From JBGVMW01 sp045122835 (GTDB taxonomy: Bacteria > Bacillota > Clostridia > Lachnospirales > Lachnospiraceae): a DNA stretch of 64,000 nucleotides. The stretch is from NCBI GenBank assembly GCA_045122835.1, contig JBGVIB010000047.1:48276-112275 (forward strand), written 5' to 3'. Under the pieces are notes generated by a model that worked only from the letters and a program-made list of their open reading frames with translations, did no database searches and was not told the DNA's origin. Both the position numbers and the translations under genes were made by a program. Below, one piece after another: positions 35,304 through 43,998 of the stretch (positions are counted from its first letter, which is position 1; every line of letters starts with the position of its first letter).

Positions 35304-35590
35304 AATCCACCAAAAACAAGATTTTTATTAATATATGAAATAGAGAAAGGAGATATTACGAAGTGTTAAAAGAAAATAGCGAAGAAAAAACGATAGATGT
35401 TCAATGAATTATTTATTGGAATAAAATACAAAACAAATGTTTTTGATAATGAAAAATGTAGATAAATTTTATAATTTTTTAGAAAATAAAATGACAAATA
35501 TAGTAAAAAATGTTAAAATGATGAATGTAAGAGAAAATGAAGGGTAACTATTTTCTTTTAAAAAACGAGTATAAGAGGTAGGGAATGCTT
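35304..35590. other. Divergent promoter region between the DUF885 and chemoreceptor genes
   Basis: This is very AT-rich. A 14-codon frame at 35363-35407 (MLKENSEEKTIDVQ) follows a good AGAAAGGAGA site on the + strand but is too short to support as a gene. ATGACA and TTAAAAT near 35490-35520 are a possible promoter for the chemoreceptor. Confidence 0.4.
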
Positions 35591-37654
35591 ATGAAAAGAA
35601 CATTGAAAGTAAGAATTACAGCTGCAGTTGTGGGTGCGGTCGTTATGGTGTCCACATTGGTTGGAGGCATTAGTTTTTCAGAATCAAGAAGAATTGCATT
35701 TAAGGATTCAAAAGAAATTCTTACATTAATCAATAGCAATCATGCAGCACAGCTAAATGGAATGATGGCAAAGGTTGAGCAATCAGTAAATACGCTGAGC
35801 GATATGACATTGGCAAAGATTAAGGATTTTGACAAGTTTAAAACAGATTCTTCTTATGTGACAGAATGTACAGAGGAACTAGAAGAAAGTGTGTTAGGGC
35901 TGGCAACCCATACAGATGGAGCAATTACAGCCTACGTTCGGTATAATCCTGAATTTACAGAACCAACCTCCGGTATTTTCCTTTCAAAATCCGGTGATAG
36001 TTATGAATATCTGACACCAACAGATTTTAGTATGTATGACCCGTCAGATACAGAGCATGTAGGTTGGTATTATATTCCCGTAGAAGCGGGGGAGCCTATC
36101 TGGATGGATCCATATCTCAATGAAAATATTAATACTTATATGATCTCTTATGTAATACCGCTTTACATTGATGGGGAATCGGTAGGTATTGTGGGAATGG
36201 ATATTGATTTCAATGTGATACAGAGCCAGATTGCAGAGTGGGAGGCATTTGATACGGGACATGCATATCTGACAAATGGTGAAGATAGCATTTTATATCA
36301 TAAGGATTATGAAGTAGGTGCGAAGACAGAAGAGGTTCTTAAGAAAGATTCTGTTGTTATTTCAGACACTTCGTTAGAAGGCGCTGTGCAGGACATGGGG
36401 AATTACCAGATAGCGTATACCATACTAGATAATGGCATGAAATTAATCATTTCTGTTCCGGAAAATGAGCTAAAAGGTGAAATGAATCAGCTTTCTAATA
36501 GCATTATGGTATCTGTTCTTGCTGGTTTATTCGTTTCTTTCCTGTATGCATTATTTGTAAGTAACAATATTTCTAAGCCAATTAAGCTTTTGACTAAGAT
36601 TATTAAAAAGACAGCTGATTTGGATTTAGCACCAAATCAAGGTAGTCAGCAATTGATGAATCGCACGGATGAAACTGGTGATATGGCAAATGCAATTCAC
36701 CAGATGCGAAACAAATTGAGGGAAATGACGAGAAATATTGATGCTTCCTGTGAATCATTATATGAAAATATTTCATCCCTGCAACAGACATCAGAAGCTA
36801 TTGACAGTATTGCAGAGTCCAATTCTGCTCTCACACAGGAATTGGCAGCTGGTATGCAGGAATCTACAGATGCTACAGTTTCCATGGAGGAGAGTATCGC
36901 AGATGTGAATGAAAATGCAGTTTCCATTGAGAACCTTGCAAAAGAGGGAAGTAATTTATCAAAAGAAATTATGAAGCGGGCAGTGGAGCTTGGTGTGACA
37001 ACCAAAGATGCATCGGATAAGACAAAAGAAATGTACACTAACGTGAAGCAGGATACAGAACTTGCCTTACAGAAATCAAAGGCAGTGCAGAAGATTGGTG
37101 AACTTGCAGAAGCCATTTCTGAAATTTCTACCCAGACAGGTCTTCTTGCCTTAAATGCTTCTATTGAAGCGGCAAGGGCCGGTGAGGCGGGGAAAGGATT
37201 TGCAGTAGTGGCAACAGAGATTACCAATTTATCAAACCAGACAGCAGAGACAGTAGCAAATATCAGTGATATTGTAATGGAAGTAAATGATGCAGTGGCT
37301 GAAATGGCAAAATGTTTAGATATTTCCATGGAATTTATGGGTAAATCCGTCCTGTCTGATTATGAGAATTTTGGCAATGTAAGTGAACAGTACAAACGGG
37401 ATGCGACTGTGATTGAAAATAGTATGAACAATATAGATAGTGCAATTGTAACATTGACAGAGCATATTATGCAGATCAAGACATCCGTGGAAGGCATTAG
37501 CAAAACAGCTGGTGAGTCTAGCATCAGTATCAATGAAATTGCGGAAAGCACATCTCAAATGGCAGAAAAGACAAGCAACAATGCAGATATGGTAAATGAC
37601 AGCATGGAGAAGATTGATTTGCTAAAAGATGTTGTGGGACAGTTTAAGATGTAG
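35591..37654 (+). CDS. Methyl-accepting chemotaxis protein with extracellular Cache domain
   Basis: This 687-residue chemoreceptor starts most likely at ATG 35591, since GAGGTAGGG lies eight bases upstream (an ATG at 35585 is too close). Membrane segments are at about 8-28 and about 302-325. Between them is a roughly 270-residue double-Cache-type sensor (YIPVEAGEPIWMDPYLNENI and VGMDIDFNVIQSQI). A HAMP domain follows, then a signalling region with the hairpin tip TGLLALNASIEAARAGEAG (about residue 518). The ligand is probably a small metabolite, as for other double-Cache receptors. It has no K-rich tail, unlike the receptor at 6529. Confidence 0.92.
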   Translation: MKRTLKVRITAAVVGAVVMVSTLVGGISFSESRRIAFKDSKEILTLINSNHAAQLNGMMAKVEQSVNTLSDMTLAKIKDFDKFKTDSSYVTECTEELEESVLGLATHTDGAITAYVRYNPEFTEPTSGIFLSKSGDSYEYLTPTDFSMYDPSDTEHVGWYYIPVEAGEPIWMDPYLNENINTYMISYVIPLYIDGESVGIVGMDIDFNVIQSQIAEWEAFDTGHAYLTNGEDSILYHKDYEVGAKTEEVLKKDSVVISDTSLEGAVQDMGNYQIAYTILDNGMKLIISVPENELKGEMNQLSNSIMVSVLAGLFVSFLYALFVSNNISKPIKLLTKIIKKTADLDLAPNQGSQQLMNRTDETGDMANAIHQMRNKLREMTRNIDASCESLYENISSLQQTSEAIDSIAESNSALTQELAAGMQESTDATVSMEESIADVNENAVSIENLAKEGSNLSKEIMKRAVELGVTTKDASDKTKEMYTNVKQDTELALQKSKAVQKIGELAEAISEISTQTGLLALNASIEAARAGEAGKGFAVVATEITNLSNQTAETVANISDIVMEVNDAVAEMAKCLDISMEFMGKSVLSDYENFGNVSEQYKRDATVIENSMNNIDSAIVTLTEHIMQIKTSVEGISKTAGESSISINEIAESTSQMAEKTSNNADMVNDSMEKIDLLKDVVGQFKM

Positions 37655-37658
37655 CAGG

Positions 37659-37695
37659 GTAATTATTTAGAATCACCTACGGTGATGGATTTTAG
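37659..37695 (-). repeat. Decayed MITE remnant after the chemoreceptor
   Basis: GTAATTATTTAG (37659-37670) matches the MITE end GTAACTATTCAG with two changes. It is followed by AATCACCTACGGTGATGG, the reverse complement of the central MITE hairpin. The intervening part of the element is deleted. It begins five bases after the stop codon. Confidence 0.6.
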
Positions 37696-37737
37696 ATTTC
37701 TAAAATTGTGTTGTCCAGTTGTCCATAAGAAGACATA

Positions 37738-37790
37738 GAAAGTGCAGAATCGTGAGCAGAAGTATGTGACGGTTCTGCACTTTTTGTGTT
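37738..37790 (+). terminator. Terminator after the second chemoreceptor
   Basis: AAAGTGCAGAATCGT pairs with ACGGTTCTGCACTTTTT, a strong stem with a T run. Confidence 0.8.
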
Positions 37791-37873
37791 TTGCGGGGAA
37801 TAATCCGGTAATATTTGTTGATGCCATCTATTGTCTGGTTTATGGAATCGTGATATGATAGTAAAGATGTACC

Positions 37874-37942
37874 CGTGTATTGTATCAAGGATATCATGCA
37901 CAATAAGGCTAAATATCAATGATATTATTGATACAATACACG
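37874..37942. promoter_or_regulatory. Long inverted repeat before the dehydratase operon (operator or leader)
   Basis: Two 24-base arms (37874-37897 and 37919-37942) match at 22 positions, with a perfect outer 15 bases (CGTGTATTGTATCAA and its complement), around a 21-base loop. It lies 43 bases before the first dehydratase start. There is no T run, so a regulator-binding site or structured leader fits better than a terminator. Confidence 0.6.
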
Positions 37943-37984
37943 GTCAGACGTGAACAGAAACATAACAAAGGAGGACATACAATT

Positions 37985-38461
37985 ATGGGAAAAGTATTTA
38001 AATTCCATACAGATGTAGATACTGACCAGATTATTGCGTCACAGTATTTACTATTTTCGACAATTGATGAGATGAAAGCTTATACCTTCGAATCCCTTGA
38101 CAAGGATTTTGCAAAGAAGGTACAGCCGGGAGATTTCGTAGTAGCTTGTGAAAATTTTGGCTGTGGTTCATCCAGAGAGCAGGCACCAAGCGTATTAAAA
38201 GCATTAGGGGTAAAGGCAGTCATTGCAAAATCATTTGCAAGAATCTTTTACCGCAATGCGATTAACATTGGCCTTCCTGTAATTGTGTGTAAAGATTTAT
38301 ATGATAACGTAGAAGCCGGAGATGATATGGAGCTGTCGCTGACAGAGGGTATCGTCACAACAGGCGGAAAAGAATACATATGTACAAAGCTTCCACCATA
38401 CATGCAGGGAATCTTAGACCAGGGTGGTCTTATTGCATCATTGAATAAGGAGGAAGCATAA
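37985..38461 (+). CDS. leuD: Aconitase-family dehydratase small subunit (LeuD-like), pair 1
   Basis: This 158-residue swivel-domain subunit pairs with the next gene to isomerise a hydroxyacid, most likely 2- to 3-isopropylmalate in leucine synthesis. The ATG at 37985 has AAAGGAGG upstream. Markers are DTDQIIASQYL, NFGCGSSREQAP and FARIFYRNAINIGLP. The substrate loop after Tyr-Leu is YLLF, which resembles the hydrophobic loops reported for isopropylmalate isomerases rather than the Arg-containing YLRT of homoaconitase. The function is inferred; leuA and leuB are not in the window. Confidence 0.8.
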   Translation: MGKVFKFHTDVDTDQIIASQYLLFSTIDEMKAYTFESLDKDFAKKVQPGDFVVACENFGCGSSREQAPSVLKALGVKAVIAKSFARIFYRNAINIGLPVIVCKDLYDNVEAGDDMELSLTEGIVTTGGKEYICTKLPPYMQGILDQGGLIASLNKEEA

Positions 38462-38464
38462 ATT

Positions 38465-39715
38465 ATGGGAATGACAATTGCAGAAAAAATTATTGCCAGA
38501 GCAGCAGGTGTTTCAGAAGTAAAACCGGGGGATATCCATACCGTTGAAGTAGATCAGTTAATGAGTAACGATGGTACTACACATCTTACCATCGACATGT
38601 ATCACAACAAATTAAAAAATCCAAAGATTGCAGACGTAAATAAATTAGTCTGGATTGTAGACCACAACGTACCGTCAGATAGTCCAAAGACAGCAGCTTC
38701 CCACAAGAAAATGAGAGATTTTGCAAAAGAGCATGGCATTACGTTTTATGAGGGACAGGGAGTCTGTCACCAGATTATGATGGAGAACCATGTTCGCCCG
38801 GGACAGCTTATTTTCGGTGCAGACAGCCATACCTGTGCATATGGTGCTTTAGGTGCATTTGGTACTGGTGTAGGATGTACAGATTATCTGTATGCCATGG
38901 TAACAGGCAAATCATGGGTATTAGTGCCGGAGACTATTCGTTTTAATTTAACAGGAAAATTAAAAGATGGTGTCTATGCAAGAGACCTTATCTTAACTAT
39001 CATTGGAAAAATCAGCGCTAACGGAGCCAACTACAAGGCAATGGAATTTGCCGGAGAAGGCTTAAAGACTTTAACTATGAGTGACCGTATTGCAATCTGT
39101 AATCTGTGCGTGGAAGCCGGTGCAAAGACAGCACTTATGGAAGTAGACGAAGTAGCTATGGACTATTTAAAAGAACATGGCAGAGAGCCGGTAGCAACCT
39201 ATACAAGTGATGAAGATGCTGTATTTTCAGAAGTATATGACATCAATTTAGATGAAATTGAACCAATTGTAGCAAAGCCACACTTTGTAGATAACGTAGT
39301 ACCTGCAAAAGAATGTGCAGGAGTAAAAATAGACGAAGCTTTCTTAGGTTCCTGCAATAACGGACGTTTAGAAGACTTAAGAGTAGGCGCAGAAATCCTT
39401 AAGGGCAAGAAAGTACACCCATTAGTACGTTTCTTAGTAGTACCGGCAAGTAATGCAGTATATCAGGCAGCCTTAGAGGAAGGGCTTATCGATATCTTTA
39501 TGGAAGCAGGCGCCATCGTCATGAATGCCAATTGCAGTGTATGCTGGGGAAGCTGCCAGGGTGTAATCGGCGAAGGCGAAACACTAATCAGTACCGGTAC
39601 CCGTAACTTTAAAGGACGCGCCGGTCACCCGGATTCCTTCGTATATTTAGCATCCGCCGCAACGGTAACTGCATCTGCGATAAAGGGTGTAATTGCGACT
39701 GCGGATGAAGTGTAA
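38465..39715 (+). CDS. leuC: Aconitase-family dehydratase large subunit (LeuC-like), pair 1
   Basis: This 416-residue iron-sulfur subunit starts three bases after its small subunit, with AGGAGGAAGC before the ATG. The family blocks GADSHTCAYGALGAFGTGVG and RNFKGRAGHP are present. The three cluster Cys are kept, but in variant settings: SCNNGRLEDL instead of SCTNGR, and NCSVCWGSCQG instead of the usual CGPCLG. These changes next to the [4Fe-4S] site suggest a shifted substrate range, so it may be isopropylmalate, dimethylmalate or another 2-methylmalate-type dehydratase. Confidence 0.78.
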   Translation: MGMTIAEKIIARAAGVSEVKPGDIHTVEVDQLMSNDGTTHLTIDMYHNKLKNPKIADVNKLVWIVDHNVPSDSPKTAASHKKMRDFAKEHGITFYEGQGVCHQIMMENHVRPGQLIFGADSHTCAYGALGAFGTGVGCTDYLYAMVTGKSWVLVPETIRFNLTGKLKDGVYARDLILTIIGKISANGANYKAMEFAGEGLKTLTMSDRIAICNLCVEAGAKTALMEVDEVAMDYLKEHGREPVATYTSDEDAVFSEVYDINLDEIEPIVAKPHFVDNVVPAKECAGVKIDEAFLGSCNNGRLEDLRVGAEILKGKKVHPLVRFLVVPASNAVYQAALEEGLIDIFMEAGAIVMNANCSVCWGSCQGVIGEGETLISTGTRNFKGRAGHPDSFVYLASAATVTASAIKGVIATADEV

Positions 39716-39872
39716 GTAATTAGAAAATTTCAATAAGGTAATGAATATGTAATGCCTGCAAACGCTTTCCGCCAGTGTAAGGCTGAGCGTAACAGCTAAG
39801 CAATTCTGGCAAGTTGCGAACGGGCATCGCTTTGTAATTATTAGTGAAACTTAGATACAGAAAGGAACAATC
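39716..39872. other. Structured spacer between the two dehydratase pairs
   Basis: The 157-base gap holds nested complementary segments between 39752 and 39826: ATGCC with GGCAT, GCAAAC with GTTGCG, and CCGCCAG with CTGGC. It lacks a T run and a protein frame. It may be an intercistronic RNA structure or an old repeat. Confidence 0.45.
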
Positions 39873-40364
39873 ATGGAACAATTCACCGGAAAAGTATGGT
39901 TACTTGGCGATGATATCGACACCGACATCATCATCCCAACCGAATATTTAGCATTAAAAACTGTAAAGGACATGACTCCATATGCCTTTTCTCCCCTCCG
40001 CCCGGAATTAGCAGGACAGATTAAACCGGGAGACATCATTGTAGCAGGAAAGAACTTCGGCTGCGGTTCCTCCAGAGAGCAGGCACCGGAAATTATCAAA
40101 GCCTTAGGCATAAAATGTGTCATTGCCAAATCCTTTGCAAGAATTTTCTTCCGCAACTCTATTAATAACGGTCTGCTCTTAATTGAAAACCCGGATCTTA
40201 GAGAAGCAGTAGCAGAAGGCGATACCATCGAAGTAACCGTAAACGAGCAGATTACACACAATGGTAATTCATACCCAATCACATCACTGCCTCAGAATCT
40301 GGTAGACATCATCAACGCAGGCGGTCTGGTAAAGGCAATGCGTAAGAGAAACGGATTAGATTAG
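39873..40364 (+). CDS. Aconitase-family dehydratase small subunit, pair 2
   Basis: This 163-residue protein is a second LeuD-like subunit. It has DDIDTDIIIPTEYLALKTVKD, NFGCGSSREQAPEIIKALG and FARIFFRNSINNGLLLIEN. The substrate loop is YLAL, different from YLLF in pair 1 and without the Arg of homoaconitase. AGAAAGGAACAATC precedes the ATG. It is only moderately similar to the pair 1 subunit, so this is an old duplication or separate acquisition, not a recent copy. Substrate unresolved. Confidence 0.8.
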   Translation: MEQFTGKVWLLGDDIDTDIIIPTEYLALKTVKDMTPYAFSPLRPELAGQIKPGDIIVAGKNFGCGSSREQAPEIIKALGIKCVIAKSFARIFFRNSINNGLLLIENPDLREAVAEGDTIEVTVNEQITHNGNSYPITSLPQNLVDIINAGGLVKAMRKRNGLD

Positions 40365-40375
40365 GAGGAAGCAAA

Positions 40376-41620
40376 ATGGGCGCAACAATTATCGAAAAAA
40401 TTGTTCGGAAGAACACAGGAATAGATACAGCAAAAGCAAATGACATTGTAACTGTAAACGTAGACCGTGTCATGATACATGATATTTTTATCCCATTCGT
40501 AGCAGAAAAATTCGAGGAAATGGGATTCACAAAACTTTGGGATGCAGACAAAGTGGTACTGATTTATGACCATTTAGTACCGGCAAGTCAGGTAGATGAC
40601 ACCAGACATTTCCGTGTAGGAAATGAATTCGTAGAAAAATACGGAATGAAAAATATCCACCGTTCTGACGGAATCTGTCACCAGCTTATGACAGAAGCAG
40701 GCTACGTAAAGCCTGGCAATATTGTATTTGGTACAGACAGCCATACTACTACATATGGATGCGTTGGTGCATTTTCTTCAGGTATTGGTTATACAGAAAT
40801 GGCAAGTATTTTAGGAACGGGAACTATGTGGATTAAAGTGCCGGAGACTATCCGTGTCAATATTACAGGTACATTGCCGGCTAATGTAACCTCTAAGGAT
40901 ATTATCCTTCGTCTTATCGGTGATTTAGGTGCAGACGGTGCAACTTATAAAGCATTGGAGTTTGCCGGGGATACCGTGGAAGCCATGAGCGTGGCAAGCC
41001 GTATGACCATTGCAAACATGGCAATTGAAGCAGGTGCAAAATGTGCCTTATTTACGCCAGATGAAAAGACAGCAGAGTATTGCAACATGGAATTAACAGA
41101 TGCAGAACGTGATTTGGTTGGTGATGCAGATGCTTCTTATGTGAAAGTAATCAATTATAAGGCAGAGGACTTTGTTCCTGTTCTGGCATGTCCGTCCCAG
41201 GTGGACAATATCAAGCCAGTCAGTGAGTTAGAAGGAACAGAAATCGACCAGGTATTTATCGGTTCCTGTACCAACGGCCGATTAGAAGATTTAGAGAAGG
41301 CAGCTGCTTACTTAAAGGGCAAAAAAGTAGCCCCTTATGTGAAATGTATTATCACACCGGCAAGCCGTAAGATATACAAAGAAGCAGCTGCCAATGGTAC
41401 ACTTGCCATTTTAGCAGAAGCGGGTGCTATTATCACACATCCGGGCTGTGGTCTGTGCTGTGGTCGTACCGGTGGTATCTTAACAGACGGTGAGCGTGTA
41501 GTGGCTACCAACAACCGTAATTTCTTAGGAAGAATGGGAACCTCAAAGGTAGAAATCTTCTTAGCGTCTCCTGCAACAGCAGCAGCTTGTGCGGTGGCTG
41601 GGAAGATTGTGATGCCGTAA
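40376..41620 (+). CDS. Aconitase-family dehydratase large subunit, pair 2
   Basis: This 414-residue subunit follows its partner by 11 bases with TAGGAGGAAGC. It has FGTDSHTTTYGCVGAFSSGIG, the more standard GSCTNGRLEDLEKA and the second Cys cluster site GCGLCCGRTGG, plus RNFLGRMG. Cluster ligands are complete. It could be the true isopropylmalate isomerase, or a homoaconitase- or dimethylmalate-type enzyme; the sequence alone does not decide between the two pairs. Confidence 0.8.
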   Translation: MGATIIEKIVRKNTGIDTAKANDIVTVNVDRVMIHDIFIPFVAEKFEEMGFTKLWDADKVVLIYDHLVPASQVDDTRHFRVGNEFVEKYGMKNIHRSDGICHQLMTEAGYVKPGNIVFGTDSHTTTYGCVGAFSSGIGYTEMASILGTGTMWIKVPETIRVNITGTLPANVTSKDIILRLIGDLGADGATYKALEFAGDTVEAMSVASRMTIANMAIEAGAKCALFTPDEKTAEYCNMELTDAERDLVGDADASYVKVINYKAEDFVPVLACPSQVDNIKPVSELEGTEIDQVFIGSCTNGRLEDLEKAAAYLKGKKVAPYVKCIITPASRKIYKEAAANGTLAILAEAGAIITHPGCGLCCGRTGGILTDGERVVATNNRNFLGRMGTSKVEIFLASPATAAACAVAGKIVMP

Positions 41621-41758
41621 GGGGATGGGTAAAATAAAATCAATTATATAGATATAGTCAGTTTCAATATATAAGCTAAAACAAAAGTTGCCAAATATTC
41701 TGTCAAAGATAGTTGAATCCATGGCAGAAGAAGTTTTTAAACAACAAATTGTAATTAT

Positions 41759-41794
41759 ATCCCGGCGAAAGCGTAGGTTTTTGCTGGGATTTTT
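41759..41794 (+). terminator. Terminator after the dehydratase operon
   Basis: ATCCCGGC and GCTGGGAT form a stem followed by TTTTC, about 140 bases after the last stop. Confidence 0.6.
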
Positions 41795-41795
41795 C

Positions 41796-41850
41796 ATATA
41801 CTAGGAAATTACAACATTTTATTTTGGGATGTTGTAATTTCCTAGTATAT
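41796..41850. repeat. Perfect palindrome with 22-base arms
   Basis: The arms at 41796-41817 and 41829-41850 are exactly complementary (starting ATATACTAGGAAATTAC) around an 11-base loop. It directly follows a conventional terminator and has no T run of its own, so it may be a cruciform, a small insertion or a second terminator. Confidence 0.7.
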
Positions 41851-41858
41851 AAAATATG

Positions 41859-41893
41859 ATGCGCACGAATTTGAAAGGAAGATGCACTGCGTG
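41859..41893 (+). repeat. 35-bp box, copy 2 (upstream of the AraC gene)
   Basis: Identical over 35 bases to 32523-32557. It lies 109 bases before the AraC start and, like the first copy, follows a terminator or palindrome. A 14-residue leader frame (MHCVIYEIYLSYVK) could start within it. Confidence 0.65.
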
Positions 41894-42001
41894 ATATATG
41901 AAATTTATCTTTCGTATGTAAAGTAGAATGAAAGAGACATATTTGATATAATAAAAACTTGAAGTGATTTAAAAAGCAAATTATATAGAAAGAGTGTAAC
42001 T

Positions 42002-42922
42002 ATGCCAGAAACATACAAAGATGAATACATAGCCCGCATACAAAAAGTACAAGATTATATCGAAAAAAATTACCAGAAAGCCATGTCCACAGAAGAACTT
42101 GCAGAAGTGGCAGGGTTTTCTAAATATCATTTTAATCGTATTTTTAAAAGTGTATTGCAGGAGTCATTATTGCAGTATGTGAACCGAATCCGCCTGGAGC
42201 ATTCCCTTTTTATGCTGGCTCACAGACAGGATTTTAATATGACAGGCATTGCCTATGAGCTTGGGTTCGCTGATTCAGCAGTTTTTTCAAGAGCATTTAA
42301 GAACCATTATGGAATAAGTCCTCTTACTTATAGAAAAAAATACAGCACGAATTGCAAAGAAAACATTTTTATTTCAGAGTACAATAAGGCTGAAAAAAAG
42401 AAGAAATGGGTAAAAGATCCGTTTTCTGCAACTGGGGAAATGCGAATAGAAACCTTAGAATCAAAGAATGTAGTTTATGTAAGACATGTAGGAAATTACA
42501 AGTCACTAGCAAGAGCCTATGTGAAGCTGATGCATGAGTTATTCAAAGGTGCAGAAAAACAACATCTTTTGAAACCAGGTCAGAACCAAGTCTTTGTCAT
42601 GTATCATGATAATCCGGAATTTGGAAAGGAAGAACAGTTTCGTACCAGTTTATGTTTAACAATCCCGGAAGATTGTAAAGCCAGAGAAGAGGGAAAGTTA
42701 GGCGTAATGAAGTTAGAAGGCGGACTTTATGCTGTCGGACATTATGAAATAACAAAAGGACAATTTGAAGATGCCTGGGATCACATGTATCAGAAATGGC
42801 TTATGACAAGCGGATATGTTCCTAGAAATGCCTGTCCCCTTGAGGTATACCTCAATAATCCGAACGAAGAGAAAGGTCATCTGATTAAAGTAGAGATTTA
42901 TGTGCCGATTGAACCCATTTAA
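42002..42922 (+). CDS. AraC-family regulator with GyrI-like sensor domain
   Basis: This 306-residue protein has an N-terminal AraC DNA-binding pair of helix-turn-helices (MSTEELAEVAGFSKYHFNRI and GIAYELGFADSAVFSRAFKN, residues about 10-110) and a C-terminal GyrI-like small-molecule-binding domain (about 145-306, starting IETLESKNVVYVRHVGNY). This architecture is shared with SoxS/Rob-type drug-sensing regulators. It precedes a beta-lactamase-fold gene by 20 bases, so the two are likely co-transcribed. The inducer is unknown. Confidence 0.9.
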   Translation: MPETYKDEYIARIQKVQDYIEKNYQKAMSTEELAEVAGFSKYHFNRIFKSVLQESLLQYVNRIRLEHSLFMLAHRQDFNMTGIAYELGFADSAVFSRAFKNHYGISPLTYRKKYSTNCKENIFISEYNKAEKKKKWVKDPFSATGEMRIETLESKNVVYVRHVGNYKSLARAYVKLMHELFKGAEKQHLLKPGQNQVFVMYHDNPEFGKEEQFRTSLCLTIPEDCKAREEGKLGVMKLEGGLYAVGHYEITKGQFEDAWDHMYQKWLMTSGYVPRNACPLEVYLNNPNEEKGHLIKVEIYVPIEPI

Positions 42923-42942
42923 AGAAATGGAGGAAATTTGCA

Positions 42943-43911
42943 ATGGAAAAAACGAAAAGATTGGAGCAGTTAATTAAATCAAAGTACGGAAATACTGGTG
43001 CAGTTATTGTACAGAAAGGCGGGGATACCGTATATGAGTATTATCAGAATAGCTGTACAAAGGAAAATCCGTTTCATGTATTTTCTGTAACAAAAAGTAT
43101 TGTATCGCTGTTAATTGGCATCGCAATGGACAAAGGATATATACAGAGCGTAGAACAGCCGGTTCTGGATTTTTTTCCGGACTATACCACAAAGAAAAGA
43201 GAAAAAACTATACAAAATGTTACATTACGGGATATGCTGACCATGACAGCACCTTATAAGTACAAATATGCCCCGTATACCAAGTATTTTACCAGTGGGG
43301 ACTGGGTAAAAGCATCCTTGGATTTGTTGGGTGGCAGAGGAAAAATAGGAGAATTTCGATATGCGCCAGTCATTGGTCCGGATATTTTTTCCGGAATCCT
43401 TGTAAATACAACAGGGAAGCAACTGTTAGATTTTGCAAATGAAAATTTATTTGAACCATTAGGAATACACATTCCCGGAGATATAGAATTTCACAACAAA
43501 GAAGAACAGATGGAATTTTATAAGAGTAAGACCGTGGAAGGCTGGGTGAAGGGTCCAAATGACGTTCATACAGGTGGATGGGGACTGGTACTGAAGTCTT
43601 ACGATATGGTGAAAATCGGGCAACTTCTTTTAAATAACGGAAACTGGAATGGAAAGCAGCTGGTATCAGAAGAATGGATTTGTGAAAGCACAAGCCAGAA
43701 GGTGCAGTGGAAAAACTTGAAATATGGGTATTTGTGGTGGATTATTGACGAAGCTGATCAGTCCTATGCGGCATTAGGTGATGGTGGAAATGTGATCTAT
43801 GTCAATCCGAAGCAGGACATGGTGGTGGTGATAGGTTCGTATTTTAAGCCGAGAGTTGAGGATAGAATGAAGTTGATTAAGGAATATATAGAGCCATTAT
43901 GGTGTGAGTAG
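42943..43911 (+). CDS. Beta-lactamase-fold serine hydrolase (class C-like)
   Basis: This 322-residue protein has the SxxK nucleophile motif in FHVFSVTKSIVSLLIGIAMD, a YAP element in FRYAPVIGPD at the place of the Tyr-x-Asn motif, and GDGGNVIYVNPKQ near the C-terminus. There is no signal peptide, so it is probably a cytoplasmic esterase or peptidase of the beta-lactamase superfamily rather than a resistance enzyme. GGAGGAAATTTG precedes the ATG. The AraC/GyrI gene upstream probably controls it. Confidence 0.85.
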   Translation: MEKTKRLEQLIKSKYGNTGAVIVQKGGDTVYEYYQNSCTKENPFHVFSVTKSIVSLLIGIAMDKGYIQSVEQPVLDFFPDYTTKKREKTIQNVTLRDMLTMTAPYKYKYAPYTKYFTSGDWVKASLDLLGGRGKIGEFRYAPVIGPDIFSGILVNTTGKQLLDFANENLFEPLGIHIPGDIEFHNKEEQMEFYKSKTVEGWVKGPNDVHTGGWGLVLKSYDMVKIGQLLLNNGNWNGKQLVSEEWICESTSQKVQWKNLKYGYLWWIIDEADQSYAALGDGGNVIYVNPKQDMVVVIGSYFKPRVEDRMKLIKEYIEPLWCE

Positions 43912-43998
43912 TTACACACTTTAGTAATAATTTCATATTTTTTTCCATATAGTAGAATGGGTGTAAAGTAACACCGCTATTGTAAGGAGGATGGGTAA

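Noticed and set aside
35363..35407. 14-codon GTG frame after a good AGAAAGGAGA site
   Set aside because: Too short and without a conserved partner; could be a leader peptide but nothing supports it beyond the site.
41721..41804. 27-codon basic frame before the AraC gene
   Set aside because: Overlaps the terminator hairpin and has no ribosome site.
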